A DNA stretch of 64,000 bases from the NCBI GenBank assembly GCA_035295745.1, contig DATGIL010000042.1, positions 1 to 64,000 of the forward strand. The letters are read 5' to 3'. The DNA comes from JAIQFL01 sp035295745. Lineage in GTDB: Bacteria > Acidobacteriota > Terriglobia > Bryobacterales > Bryobacteraceae. The translations under genes were made by a program, and so were the position numbers. Shown here piece after piece: positions 8,001 to 15,461 of the stretch (position 1 is the first letter of the stretch; each line of letters starts with the position of its first letter). The notes under the pieces were generated by a model. The model was not told where the DNA came from. It did no database searches and saw nothing but the letters and a program-made list of their open reading frames with translations.

Positions 8001-8734
8001 AGATCGAAAGTGCGCAATGGTTGCGACGGACTATCGGTGTCCTTGTAGCCGGCGCGATAGACATTGAGCCTGGCCTTGCCGCCCGGTGTGCCGTCCACCG
8101 CGGAAATGTCGAATTCCAGTTTGATGTAACTCTGATCTTTAGCGCTCTGGATCTGGTAAAGATTCTTGTTCCTGTCCATCAGGCGCGAGTCGTTGGCGCC
8201 ATAAACAAAGCTCGCGCGAGTGCTTCCCGGCGCGATCGCCAGGGAATATTTGCCATCGAAGATGGCGAGATACGGCGCATAGAGCACGAGGTCTTCGTTT
8301 CCGCCGCCAATCCATTTCGCTCCTGCCCATGCACCCGAATCGGGGACCGGGTCCATCAGGCCGGTTTCAAACCATGAGCTCGAACTGCGCGTCGCTCCCG
8401 TCTGATCCCAGACGGTAACGCTCCACGAGTATCGGGTGGCAGGCTTGAGTGGGATTCCGGCGTACTGGATGCCGAGCGAAGCAGAATCCTGGATCCTCTT
8501 CGAGTCCCAGGCTGGATTGCCCTTCGGGTCTTTCACTTCGATACGGTACGCAGTCTGCTCATACCCGCGCTCGCCGGCCGTAGTGGCCATCTGCCAGTTG
8601 AACCGCGGCTGAGGCACATCGATGCCAAGAGGCGTGGTCCTGTATTCCACCTCCAGGTTCTGGATCACCACAGCCGCATTGGCCTGCGCGAGGCTGGAGA
8701 GCAAAATTGATACTGCAATCAGGATTCGCTTCAT
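5093..8734 (-). CDS. Secreted alpha-L-rhamnosidase (GH78)
   Basis: A 1213-residue exported glycosidase that releases terminal rhamnose from glycosides. A signal peptide (MKRILIAVSILLSSLAQANA) is followed by an Ig-like N-terminal domain (VEYRTTPLGIDVPQPRFNWQ). Next is an unusual insertion of roughly 230 residues (about 145-380) with jelly-roll-like composition and a Gly-rich loop. The rhamnose-binding accessory domain follows (about 400-600; YEIFLNGKRVGDDYYNPG), and then the (alpha/alpha)6 catalytic barrel. Catalytic signatures are TDCPQRNERMGWSGD with Glu770 as presumed general acid and SIWERL with Glu1065 as presumed base, by analogy with GH78 enzymes. A second Gly-rich insertion lies near residues 940-965. 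It starts 6 bases after the GH3 stop, so the two are one operon. Confidence 0.93.
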   Translation of the reverse strand: MKRILIAVSILLSSLAQANAAVVIQNLEVEYRTTPLGIDVPQPRFNWQMATTAGERGYEQTAYRIEVKDPKGNPAWDSKRIQDSASLGIQYAGIPLKPATRYSWSVTVWDQTGATRSSSSWFETGLMDPVPDSGAWAGAKWIGGGNEDLVLYAPYLAIFDGKYSLAIAPGSTRASFVYGANDSRLMDRNKNLYQIQSAKDQSYIKLEFDISAVDGTPGGKARLNVYRAGYKDTDSPSQPLRTFDLSTELIDNANKNAEHTIEFRSNFGQIAISIDGKTSLTGTVAQPPAGPPGGGFGGRGGGANAVNLNPVGSGGNFIPFGMLCDMGFSVAPGQNATFRDVTVRNNRAPNHILFLEDLAASPYRGIYADAVAANSGFSVAGGRYVLAGGANGVFLVRNPSRNSTPMLRTTFKTSGKAVESGRLYVTARGIYEIFLNGKRVGDDYYNPGLTQYNVTHFYQTYDVTSMIKSGDNAIGAMLGEGWWSGLLSFGNIWNHFGDRQSLLAKLVVTYKDGSSDIVATNPQTWKYYSGGPVVYSSLDMGEIYDAARERAVEGWTTAAYSDVKWKSAAVVPLAGTTFSGTEGGRGAQVPFTFYKLSLLGQIGDDAGVFRVLTAKSVKEVRPGVYVYNLGQNIVGVPRIRIANGRPGATITLRYAETLYPDLKESGKNVGMIMTENYRAALSQDVYTMKAGSQVFQPRFTSHGYQYIEITGTDKPLPLDAVQGVAISSVRELTADYRTSSEKVNRLWSNLVWSNIDNFLTIPTDCPQRNERMGWSGDINVFSRTATYISNADQFLTRHMYAMRDVQAASGRFADVAPVGGGFGGVLWGSAGIVVPWETYLQYKDVGLLERHYPAMAAYMAYLESTLDPKTGLTSDGQLGDWLGPQNNALGTPFLATAYHAYDLDIMAKVAGILGKPEDAAKYKDAYEKRKAFFNATFVDAEKKTLGTGGGRGGAGRAGGAPTPPEFRLADTQTSYAVGLAMGLFSDQNIPYMVKNLAETVKRENPDDEGAMRPKYSLMTGFIGTAWINKALSDHGLSDLSYRILHNNQYPSWLYAIDQGATSIWERLNGYTVENGFGGNNSMNSFNHYSFGAVGQWMMAYSLGIQRDEPGFRKFILQPEPDPTGVMTSAEGHYDSMYGRIASAWKVEGNFLIYKASVPANTTATLYLPAKAPDAVKESGKDTGKANGVTFIKYENGRAAYTLKSGNYEFTSNR

Positions 8735-8740
8735 GGGCGC

Positions 8741-10756
8741 TCACTTTCCGTATGTCATTCCAAAACCAAAGCGGAAGAGCGGATCTTCCATATCGAAGGG
8801 CACGTCGGCGGACTGCGCCATTACCGAGGGCATGTCGCTGGGAAGGTCGAAGGGCAACTTTCCGGAGGGCTTCGCCTTCCCGAAGATCAGATCCAGCAGC
8901 GCGGCGTCACTCGCCCCGAACGAGGCGAAGATACCGGCCACACTGTCGATGAACTCCGTCAGGATGACCGGCTTGTCCATGTTCACGATCACTACGGTGG
9001 GAGTGCCCGAGGCCGCAACTTTGCGGATGCCTTCCAAGACAGTCCAATTCGCGGCGTTTCCGTAGGCTAAGGTGATGCCGTACGTCGCCACGGCAGGCGG
9101 AGGTCCCGGAGGCGTTGCGCCGCGTCCGGCTCCCAGTGCGAAGGCCCCGCCATACGGATACGTGGTTGCGGGACTGGCCACTCGCAGAATCGCGAGATCG
9201 GCGCCCTTCGGATCGTCCACAATTGTGCCGAACTGCGCCGCGGCATCGTGCGAGATTCCTTCCACGTAGATCTTCCCCCCTGCCGGCGCAGGCAGGGCGC
9301 CCGTGTTCTTCAAGAGCACCGTGGACCGGACCTGTGCGGCGTATCCCGCCGCCAGAAACTTCTCGCTTGCCACCAGCGTCTTCGCCTGCTCCGGATCCAC
9401 GTAGGGGTTTTCGAACAGTCCCAGTTCGAAAACCGGCCGAAGGATATGCCTCGCCGCCGTATCCACGACCGCCATCGGGATGGCGCCGTCCTTTACACTC
9501 GCCACGATCACACTCGGGTCGTTGTCCCCGCCGATCTGATCCACTCCGGCGAGCACCATCATCTTCTGGCGATCTTTCTCCGACAGTTTCTCGACGCCCC
9601 ACGGCATATTGCGCAGCCAGTCCGTCACGACCAGTCCCTGGAAGCCCATCTTTTCCCGCAAAAGGCTGCCGATCATCGCTTTAGAAAAGTTGATGCCGAC
9701 TGTGTCTTTTCCGACTGGGATGAAGTAGCCGCCCATCATTCCACCCGTGCCCGCCTCCAGGGCGGCGCGGAAGGGAATGAGGTGATAGTCGAACTGGTTT
9801 CCCGGATAGATGGTCCATTTGCCATAGCTGTTGTGGCCGTCGTAACCGTCCTTCACGGGACCGTCGCCGGGGAAGTGCTTGGTCACGGTCATCACGCTCT
9901 GCGGTCCGAGTTGCTTGCCCTGAAAGCCTTCGATGAGAGCCTTGATGAGGGTAGCGTTCAGGTTGGCGTCCTCGCCGAAAGTGCCGTTGATGCGGTTCCA
10001 GCGCGGTTCGGTGGCGGTGTCCGCCATGGGGCCGAGCAGGCACTGGATGCCGAGGGCGCGCAGTTCCCGGGCCGCGACCTGCCCGAACTGCCGGACCAGC
10101 TCGGGATCGCGTGCGGCCGCCAATCCGAGCTGGTCGGGCCATTGCGAAATCGCCGGCTTGGCGGACCCGTCGCGTCCGGCGCCGTGCCGGGGATCCGTGC
10201 TGAAGACGATCGGAATGCCTAACCGGCTCGCCTCCGCCATTTCCTGCAGGCCATTGTGAAACGTCGCCGTGATCTCGGGAGATTCTCCGGCATTGGGGCG
10301 AACCAGAATGTAGCGGATGTTTCGCTCCGCGATCAACTGCGCCGGATTGGCGCTGCCCATCGGCTCCACGCGATTCGGATTGGGCGGGCCCTGGAACACG
10401 CGGTTCGCGTTTGCGGTGGGTGCTGCGCCGCGGCCAGTCCCGCCGCGACCGCCGTTGGTGGGCAGTCCGAGTACTTCGCCGTTCGGCCCAGTGAAGCCGG
10501 AGAGTGAGGAGTGGATCATCAGTCCAGTCTTTTCTTCAACCGTCATCCGGGCGACCAGATCGGCGACGCGCTGGTCCACGGGCAAGCGCCAGTCCTCGTA
10601 TGGGTCCAGGACGCCGTTCTTGTTCAGGTCGCGAAACTTGAGGCCCTCTTTGGTAATTACCGGCGCCTTACGGCCTTGAAGGTTCGGCTGATCGGCTGCC
10701 GGCAGCAACGGCGCGGCAGAGACCGATACGGTGATCAGAAGCGACTTCCAACTCAT
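8741..10756 (-). CDS. Secreted GH3 beta-glucosidase-type glycosidase
   Basis: A 671-residue exported glycoside hydrolase of family 3. The ATG at 10756 was chosen because it starts a signal peptide (MSWKSLLITVSVSAAPLLPA); longer versions add non-protein-like sequence. The N-terminal domain has FRDLNKNGVLDPYEDW, RVADLVARMTVEEKTGLM, DPRHGAG and TVTKHFPGDG, all GH3 landmarks; GLVVTDWLRNMPWG holds the nucleophile, Asp379. The C-terminal alpha/beta sandwich follows (STVLLKNTGALPAP, PTVVIVNMDKPV) and the tail FRFGFGMTYGK is typical. It probably removes glucose or a related beta-sugar once rhamnose has been removed by the GH78 partner. Confidence 0.93.
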   Translation of the reverse strand: MSWKSLLITVSVSAAPLLPAADQPNLQGRKAPVITKEGLKFRDLNKNGVLDPYEDWRLPVDQRVADLVARMTVEEKTGLMIHSSLSGFTGPNGEVLGLPTNGGRGGTGRGAAPTANANRVFQGPPNPNRVEPMGSANPAQLIAERNIRYILVRPNAGESPEITATFHNGLQEMAEASRLGIPIVFSTDPRHGAGRDGSAKPAISQWPDQLGLAAARDPELVRQFGQVAARELRALGIQCLLGPMADTATEPRWNRINGTFGEDANLNATLIKALIEGFQGKQLGPQSVMTVTKHFPGDGPVKDGYDGHNSYGKWTIYPGNQFDYHLIPFRAALEAGTGGMMGGYFIPVGKDTVGINFSKAMIGSLLREKMGFQGLVVTDWLRNMPWGVEKLSEKDRQKMMVLAGVDQIGGDNDPSVIVASVKDGAIPMAVVDTAARHILRPVFELGLFENPYVDPEQAKTLVASEKFLAAGYAAQVRSTVLLKNTGALPAPAGGKIYVEGISHDAAAQFGTIVDDPKGADLAILRVASPATTYPYGGAFALGAGRGATPPGPPPAVATYGITLAYGNAANWTVLEGIRKVAASGTPTVVIVNMDKPVILTEFIDSVAGIFASFGASDAALLDLIFGKAKPSGKLPFDLPSDMPSVMAQSADVPFDMEDPLFRFGFGMTYGK

Positions 10757-10909
10757 GAGATTCAATCTATACCCGTGCACCATTTCGCGCACGCGCTCCG
10801 TAGGAGCGCCCGGCCGGAGCGACCGGTTCGCGTCACGACATAAGCTTGACGCGTTGCACCAAGTCTCCCCCGTCGCATAGAATTGGCGATTACGAGAGAG
10901 GAGATCGGT
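10757..10909. promoter_or_regulatory. Divergent promoter region of the glycosidase locus
   Basis: The spacer between GH3 (minus) and the SGNH hydrolase (plus). It contains a perfect 7-base inverted repeat, GCGCTCC-GTA-GGAGCGC, at 10793-10809, which could be an operator or an mRNA hairpin in the GH3 leader. GAGAGGAGA precedes the plus-strand ATG. Confidence 0.4.
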
Positions 10910-11863
10910 ATGAGCCGCGTGCTTCGACATTCTGTTGTTTTTCTGGCCCTGGCAGGTTGCGCATTTTCGCAGGGGACGGCCCCCGCTCCCGGGCCCGCAC
11001 AAGGTCCGGGCCGCGGAGGTTTTCCGCCCATCGTGATCGGCCCGCCGGCTCCTGTCCCGCCCGAGGTGGCAATCCCGCATCCAACGCCGGCGGAGTTGAC
11101 GAAGGTCAACGAGGCGGTGAAGAAGTGGATCGACTCGGATAAGTCGTCCACAAAGCCTCTCTTAAAGAAGTTCGAATCGCTGTTGATGCTTCAACCGCCA
11201 CGGCTGAATGTCGCGGCTACGTACACGCAGACCGTGCAACGGATGGGCCCCCGCCACGAAGGTTTCGTCGAGATTGCGAAGAGAGGCGATATCGATCTCC
11301 TGTTGCACGGAGACTCGATCACCGACTGGTGGGTGCAGGGGGACGCCAACAAGGCTATGTTCGAGAAGTATTTCGGCGGCATCAAGACTGCCAACTTCGC
11401 GATCGCGGGGGACACGACGCAAGGAGTCCTGTGGGGCCTGAAGAACGGCGAAGGGCAGGGATTCCAGCCGAAGGCAGTCATGCTGATGATCGGCACCAAC
11501 AACAGCGGCGGGACTAACAATGCGGGCACAGCCACCGCCGCGGAAATCGCGGAGGGCGTCGGCGCTGTCGTGCTGGAGATGCGGAACGACTTTCCCAACG
11601 CGAAGATTCTCCTGCTCGCGATCTTTCCTCGCGGTCTGCCGGGCGATTCGGTGCGCGATAAGATCGCGGAAGTCAACAGCATCATCGCGAAACTTGACGA
11701 CCATCGCCATGTCTTCTACCTGGACATTGGCGCGAAATTCCTGGATGAGAAAGGAAACTTCCTCCCGGACGCGTTCCGGCCCGACAATCTGCACCCGCAG
11801 GCCAAGGGGTACGACATTTGGGGCGCGGCGGTGAAGGACAAACTCGCAGAGTTGATGAAGTGA
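10910..11863 (+). CDS. Secreted SGNH/GDSL-type hydrolase
   Basis: A 317-residue exported esterase-like protein. The start at 10910 has an AGGAGA site and begins a signal or lipoprotein-like peptide (VVFLALAGCAFSQ); the Cys could be lipidated. A Pro/Gly-rich linker of about 45 residues precedes the catalytic domain. Block I is DLLLHGDSITDWW with Ser136, block II lies in FGGIKTANFAIAGDTTQG, block III is MLMIGTNN, and block V is PDNLHPQAKGYDIW with the Asp-x-x-His pair. This family removes acetyl or other acyl groups from sugars, so next to GH3/GH78 it may deacylate the same plant-type glycosides. It is divergent from them. Confidence 0.9.
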   Translation: MSRVLRHSVVFLALAGCAFSQGTAPAPGPAQGPGRGGFPPIVIGPPAPVPPEVAIPHPTPAELTKVNEAVKKWIDSDKSSTKPLLKKFESLLMLQPPRLNVAATYTQTVQRMGPRHEGFVEIAKRGDIDLLLHGDSITDWWVQGDANKAMFEKYFGGIKTANFAIAGDTTQGVLWGLKNGEGQGFQPKAVMLMIGTNNSGGTNNAGTATAAEIAEGVGAVVLEMRNDFPNAKILLLAIFPRGLPGDSVRDKIAEVNSIIAKLDDHRHVFYLDIGAKFLDEKGNFLPDAFRPDNLHPQAKGYDIWGAAVKDKLAELMK

Positions 11864-11904
11864 CCATCGGAGCACGCACTTCTCCAGGCCGGAATCGGCA
11901 TTCG

Positions 11905-12113
11905 CGAGAATGGCAGAGGCTGTGTTCCCGAATGCACTTGTGCACATTGGTCGGGCACGTGAGCGGGGCGATGCTGGAACGCTACTCCCACATCAGCATG
12001 GCGGCGAAGTGGGAGGCAGTTGACGCGTTCAACCTTAAGCCGCAGAGGCCGCGAACAGGAACGAGCCCCCTAAGGAATACGCTCAGGTCGCTGTTTCCAG
12101 CAAGATTAACTGA
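11905..12113 (+). pseudogene. Decayed 3' end of a tyrosine integrase
   Basis: The piece matches the last 70 codons of the intact integrase at 27113-28264. In one frame MAEA matches KMAEAG. In a second, VGHVSGAMLERYSHISMAAK matches the box around the catalytic His and Tyr (GHMSRAMLERYSHIRMAAK). In a third, QVAVSSKIN followed by a stop at 12111 matches the intact C-terminus QVAKVIKVN. At least two frameshifts separate these. It ends 11 bases before the left att repeat, the same position the intact gene has relative to the tRNA. It therefore belongs to an earlier element at this site. Confidence 0.8.
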
Positions 12114-12124
12114 GTGGTATTCTG

Positions 12125-12172
12125 TGGTGAGCGCGGAAGGAATCGAACCTTCAACCTAGTGATTAAGAGTCA
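12125..12172. repeat. attL: 48-bp copy of the tRNA-Lys 3' part
   Basis: Forty-eight bases here are identical to 28285-28332, which is the tRNA-Lys gene from the anticodon stem to the CCA end. To the right the two copies diverge completely. A tRNA 3' fragment on one side and the full tRNA beside an integrase on the other is the standard footprint of a tyrosine-recombinase element. Confidence 0.9.
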
Positions 12173-12451
12173 GTCCAGACGCCTCCGGTAACTCACTGAA
12201 ACCACTGATCAAGTGCTTTGAGATCAATCGCTTAATGGTAGATGTCATGTTTGTTCCGACTTGTCCTTTCTTTGCCTGTTTTTGCTACGCTTGGGGCAAG
12301 AATCGGTACAAGTCGCGAAAAAACATTGACCTCCGATTCTGTTTTCCCTTATAACGGAATTGGCCGCCTAGCTCCTGCAGGGCGAACCGCGGTACCCCTA
12401 CCGCTGGCGGCTTCCTCCTCGGAGGAAAAGGGGATCGTGCAAAGGGGAACG
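12173..12451. promoter_or_regulatory. Left end of the element: integrase arm-site candidates
   Basis: No gene is recognised in this 280-base stretch. A 20-base sequence at 12297-12316, containing ACAAG twice at a 12-base step when compared with its partner, is identical to 28223-28242 near the other end of the element. The octamer ACAAGTCG at 12308-12315 also occurs inverted at 12257-12264. Repeats near both ends of an integrating element are candidates for integrase arm-binding sites. The stretch also holds the promoter for the XRE gene, but no clear boxes could be fixed. Confidence 0.45.
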
Positions 12452-12964
12452 ATGGACACACTACCGCCTCGAATACTCGACTTTTTTCAGTCGATCGACG
12501 ACGCAGCCAATCGCTCGGAGCGCACCGTCAGGAAACGGAATGGCTCAATGCCAACGATCGACATTGTCCGTTGCTTCGGCCTGCCGACGTTGCCAAATGA
12601 GTTCTATCCCGAGGGTACTCTCATCTTCGAAAGTTCAAGTCGGCGGTTCTACACGAGCAGGGGGTGGGAGTGGATATCCGTTGGCCAGGAAGAGAAACTT
12701 GAATCGAAGCATAGCCAGAAAAGCAGACGAGGCCGCAGTAAACTCCCCAGAGCGAAGCCCGGGGAACTCAAGAGCTACTGCCAATCGGCAGGTATAGGTC
12801 AGGAGGAACTCGCTAACGAACTGAGGGTCTCGGTATCAACCATCTCCCGCATCATGTCCGGAAAAACCGGCGCTAGCGATCTGACAAGAAACTCGATCTG
12901 TCGCGTTCTATTAGAACGGGGTACATCCTGTAGGCCCGAGGATCTTTTCGACTTGCAGAAATAG
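12452..12964 (+). CDS. XRE-type regulator of the element
   Basis: A 170-residue protein. The C-terminal part (about 105-165) is a helix-turn-helix: GELKSYCQSAGIGQEELANEL, then VSVSTISRIMSGK. The N-terminal half has an unknown domain with YPEGTLIFESSSRRFYTSRGWEW and a basic linker (SQKSRRGRSKLPRAKPG). The ATG at 12452 has AAGGGGAAC ahead of it, almost the same leader as the regulator at 23763. As the first gene after attL it is a good candidate for the repressor that keeps the element silent. Confidence 0.7.
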   Translation: MDTLPPRILDFFQSIDDAANRSERTVRKRNGSMPTIDIVRCFGLPTLPNEFYPEGTLIFESSSRRFYTSRGWEWISVGQEEKLESKHSQKSRRGRSKLPRAKPGELKSYCQSAGIGQEELANELRVSVSTISRIMSGKTGASDLTRNSICRVLLERGTSCRPEDLFDLQK

Positions 12965-12999
12965 TTCTGCAAATTTCTGCTCTGGTGAATCTTCTACCT

Positions 13000-13016
13000 C
13001 TCCCTTAAAACGGGAG
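13000..13016 (+). promoter_or_regulatory. Small inverted repeat at the AlpA-like gene start
   Basis: CTCCC-TTAAAAC-GGGAG ends one base before the ATG at 13018. It could be a repressor site or a hairpin that masks the start region. No other ribosome-binding site is visible for this gene. Confidence 0.35.
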
Positions 13017-13017
13017 C

Positions 13018-13257
13018 ATGGCAGGCAAGGCAGACAAAGATATTCAAAGCACCGCAAAGCTACCGCGGCGCTTCGTCAGCGAGAAGGTCATTGCTGAACT
13101 GACAGGTCGCAAGCCACAGGCTTTTCAGCAAGACCGATTTTTCGGTCGCAGCCCTTTCCCTTATTACAGAATTGGCGGCCGCCATATTAGATATGACCTC
13201 GACGAGGTCTTATCGATAATCGTTGCTGGCCGAACGGAAGGAAAGAGGGCCGCATGA
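13018..13257 (+). CDS. AlpA/excisionase-like small DNA-binding protein
   Basis: A 79-residue protein with the layout of AlpA/Xis helix-turn-helix proteins: RRFVSEKVIAELTG gives the start of the winged helix, FPYYRIGGRHIRYDLDEVL the wing and the last helix. In satellites and prophages such proteins control excision and turn on the replication operon. It is the first gene of a rightward run in which nearly every stop overlaps the next start. The role as excisionase is an inference from size, motif and position. Confidence 0.75.
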   Translation: MAGKADKDIQSTAKLPRRFVSEKVIAELTGRKPQAFQQDRFFGRSPFPYYRIGGRHIRYDLDEVLSIIVAGRTEGKRAA

Positions 13258-13400
13258 AGGTATCGGTCCCTCGCCCCATCAGTCGGCGGCCCCTGGCGTT
13301 CCAGGTCATTTGCGGCGGCCGGCCGGCGTTTCGACCACCCGTGCGGCCGATCGCGAAACCCAACCCGCCACGTGACGGAGGCCCTCCGCGCGCGGCATGA
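13254..13400 (+). CDS. Small Pro/Arg-rich ORF (48 aa) between overlaps
   Basis: An ATG overlaps the stop of the AlpA-like gene (ATGA at 13254-13257), and the frame ends at 13398-13400 where another ATGA begins the next long frame. The product (MKVSVPRPISRRPLAFQVIC... ) is rich in Pro and Arg and matches no family I know. The two-sided overlap is the only support; it may simply carry ribosomes through to the next gene. Confidence 0.4.
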   Translation: MKVSVPRPISRRPLAFQVICGGRPAFRPPVRPIAKPNPPRDGGPPRAA

Positions 13401-13421
13401 TTTTTTTGGCCCAGAAACGCG

Positions 13422-13450
13422 AAAGCCGCCTGGCGGCAACCGGCGGCTTT
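13422..13450 (+). terminator. Strong hairpin followed by T-run ahead of the primase-like gene
   Basis: AAAGCCGCC (13422-13430) pairs perfectly with GGCGGCTTT (13442-13450), with an 11-base loop, and a short T-run forms its end. It looks like an intrinsic terminator or attenuator. If so, the primase-like gene begins after it (GTG at 13472) and read-through controls the replication genes. Confidence 0.5.
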
Positions 13451-13471
13451 TCGCAAAACATCGAGGAATCT

Positions 13472-14164
13472 GTGAACAACCGCAGTCTAACACGAAATTC
13501 TACGACCCAAGAAATTCTGTCGGCGGTCAAGGCATCCGACGTGTATCGCGCCCTAACCGGACGCGAAGCCCGGCGAACCGGTCGAGACAACTGGCGCGCG
13601 GCGGCAATATGGCGCGGCGGCGACGGCGAGAGCGTCTCGATTGATGACACGCGCGGTGTCTGGCATGACTTCGTCTCTAACGAAGGCGGTGGCGTGCTTG
13701 ATCTCGTGGCCAAGATCCGCGGCGGGAGCCGACAAGATGCCCTTCATTGGTGTGCTGAATACGCGGGCTTGCCCCTGGAAGACTCGGCCATATCCGATGA
13801 GGATCGGGCCCGATGGGCGGCACAGCGGCGGGAAACAGATCGGAACCTGCCGTCGGCGCGGTATTGGAAGCGTGCGGCCATCGCGATGGGCGAGGATTTG
13901 CAGGATCTGCTCAAAGCGGGGCTGTTCGATCCAACGGCCTCGCCGCGGCCGGAAATCGGCGAGATCGCAGGTCTCGAGCGCATGCTATCCAGACTCCGCG
14001 GCCTAGATGGCGATGCTCTGGTTCAAGAGTATCTATCGTGGCGGAGCGACTATCCGGGCCTTGTCGCTGGAATGGTGCGCTCAGCCCAAAGCCGGGAGCG
14101 CGCGGAGCGAAACGCCCTGCGAACCTTCATCACCGGTTTGAGCGAAGAGGGAACCGCGGCGTGA
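13472..14164 (+). CDS. Primase-like protein with CHC2-type fold
   Basis: About 230 residues. The core TRGVWHDFVSNEGGGVLDLV, with KIRGGSRQDALHWCAEYAG after it, matches the CHC2/primase N-terminal domain, in which DNA primases place the strand 'W.DF....GG..DLV'. The zinc-binding Cys/His residues of true CHC2 domains are missing. The rest is helical with no recognised polymerase domain. Such truncated primase-like proteins accompany RepA-type ATPases in phages and islands. The frame is open back to an ATG at 13397, but a terminator-like hairpin lies in between and GAGGAAT precedes the GTG at 13472, so that start was preferred. The stop overlaps the next gene (GTGA). Confidence 0.65.
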   Translation: MNNRSLTRNSTTQEILSAVKASDVYRALTGREARRTGRDNWRAAAIWRGGDGESVSIDDTRGVWHDFVSNEGGGVLDLVAKIRGGSRQDALHWCAEYAGLPLEDSAISDEDRARWAAQRRETDRNLPSARYWKRAAIAMGEDLQDLLKAGLFDPTASPRPEIGEIAGLERMLSRLRGLDGDALVQEYLSWRSDYPGLVAGMVRSAQSRERAERNALRTFITGLSEEGTAA

Positions 14165-14529
14165 CCGCTCCGAAGCCCACCGTTGAGCAACTGCTTTCGG
14201 ATGCGCATTCGGAGGAGATCCGCCGGCAACGTCCGAAAGTCACGCCTATGGATGCCGCAGAACGGACATTCGAGGCTGTGGGCGAAGGCCGGTACGTTTT
14301 GGTCGCGCCAGCGTTTGGAATAGAACTGCGGGTTGACCGCATCCGCCGTGATCGCCACGAACTGACCGGAGAATTAGCCGTGCGCTGCAAGCTTCCTGGA
14401 GCGCTGACCGTCGTTGATGGAACTCTTTCGGTCGCAGACTTCAACCTGTCATCGATCCGGGGACGGCAGGATCGGGCCAAGTTCCTCGCATCGCGCGCAA
14501 GACCAAGGATGTGGATTGGGTCGGGCTAA
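14161..14529 (+). CDS. Hypothetical protein of the replication operon
   Basis: 122 residues from a GTG that overlaps the stop of the primase-like gene (GTGA). The N-terminus is polar; the middle (FEAVGEGRYVLVAPAFGIELRVDRIRR, split by a short turn) looks like a small beta-rich domain seen in phage proteins encoded between primase and helicase. No catalytic motif is visible. Its end overlaps the RepA-like gene by 19 bases, so the three proteins are probably made together. Confidence 0.65.
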   Translation: MTAPKPTVEQLLSDAHSEEIRRQRPKVTPMDAAERTFEAVGEGRYVLVAPAFGIELRVDRIRRDRHELTGELAVRCKLPGALTVVDGTLSVADFNLSSIRGRQDRAKFLASRARPRMWIGSG

Positions 14530-15461
14530 TTGAGGAACTCTGTCAGCGCGTCCTCATAGCTGAGCGAGTCGGTAATCCGGCAGTCGATCTTCGTGACTTC
14601 GACAGACCAGTTCAGGACGACATTGTCGTCAACAGCATGTCCTTTCCGCGGCGCCACCCGAGCATCATTTTTGGCGATGGCGGCACATTGAAGAGCTACA
14701 TCGGGCTCTGGATTTGCGGCAGCCTGGCGCGGCAAGGAATGCGCACGGCGTACTTTGACTGGGAGCTGGCGGGAGAGGACCATCGCGATCGCCTGGAAAG
14801 GCTTTTCGGTGCCGACATGCCACAGATTCTTTACGCCAAGTGCGACAGGCCATTGGTACACGAAGTTGATCGCCTCGGGCGGATCGTTCGTGACAGCCGG
14901 ATCGATTACGCAATTTACGACAGCGTGGCCTTCGCGTGCGACGGACCGCCAGAGGCTGCTGAGGTTGCTGGCCGCTACTTCCGCGGTGTCCGCCAGATCG
15001 GCGGTGGTTCGCTGCATGTCGCTCATGTCTCGAAGGCGGAAGGATCCGACCAAAAGCCGTTTGGTTCGGCATTCTGGCATAACGGCGCCCGCAGCACTTG
15101 GTACGCGGAGCTTGACGAAACCTCAGCCGGTACCGACGTCCTGCAGATCGGCCTTTTCAACCGAAAAACGAATCTCGGACGCAGGTCTCAGAACGTGTCC
15201 TATCGGGTCATCTTCACCGAAGAACGGACCACCATTTCGCGCGCGGACATCGCTGAGAGCGCAAACCTCGCCGCACAGATGTCGATACGCCAGCGGATGT
15301 TGATGTTGCTCCGGCGGGGCTCGATGACAGAAGAAGAGATTTCCCTGCAACTCGAAGAGAACATTGAGTCAGTAAAGCGAACCGTACGTCGAGGAAAAGA
15401 CCAATTCACCGTGATGCAGGGCGGCAAAATCGCCCTGCTAGAAAAGCAGCGGACACTATGA
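14511..15461 (+). CDS. RepA-like AAA ATPase/helicase
   Basis: A 316-residue RecA-fold ATPase. Walker A is IIFGDGGTLKSYIGL (GxxGxxKS, about residues 53-63), the DWELAGEDHRDRLERL strand follows, and Walker B is YAIYDSVAFAC near residue 140. HVAHVSKAEGSDQKPFGSAFW is the usual sensor region of the AAA_25/RepA group, in which the loop ends in a conserved Ser and Phe. The C-terminal 60 residues form a winged helix (SIRQRMLMLLRRGSMTEEEI). These proteins act as hexameric helicases at plasmid or phage origins. An iteron-like, AT-rich region begins right at its 3' end, which fits an origin. Confidence 0.8.
   Translation: MDWVGLIEELCQRVLIAERVGNPAVDLRDFDRPVQDDIVVNSMSFPRRHPSIIFGDGGTLKSYIGLWICGSLARQGMRTAYFDWELAGEDHRDRLERLFGADMPQILYAKCDRPLVHEVDRLGRIVRDSRIDYAIYDSVAFACDGPPEAAEVAGRYFRGVRQIGGGSLHVAHVSKAEGSDQKPFGSAFWHNGARSTWYAELDETSAGTDVLQIGLFNRKTNLGRRSQNVSYRVIFTEERTTISRADIAESANLAAQMSIRQRMLMLLRRGSMTEEEISLQLEENIESVKRTVRRGKDQFTVMQGGKIALLEKQRTL

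Noticed and set aside
11162..11947. Minus-strand frame opposite the SGNH hydrolase
   Set aside because: Antisense shadow; SGNH blocks I, III and V are all on the plus strand.
12125..12200. A second tRNA gene at attL
   Set aside because: Only the 3' 48 bases are present; the 5' half is missing, so it is a fragment.
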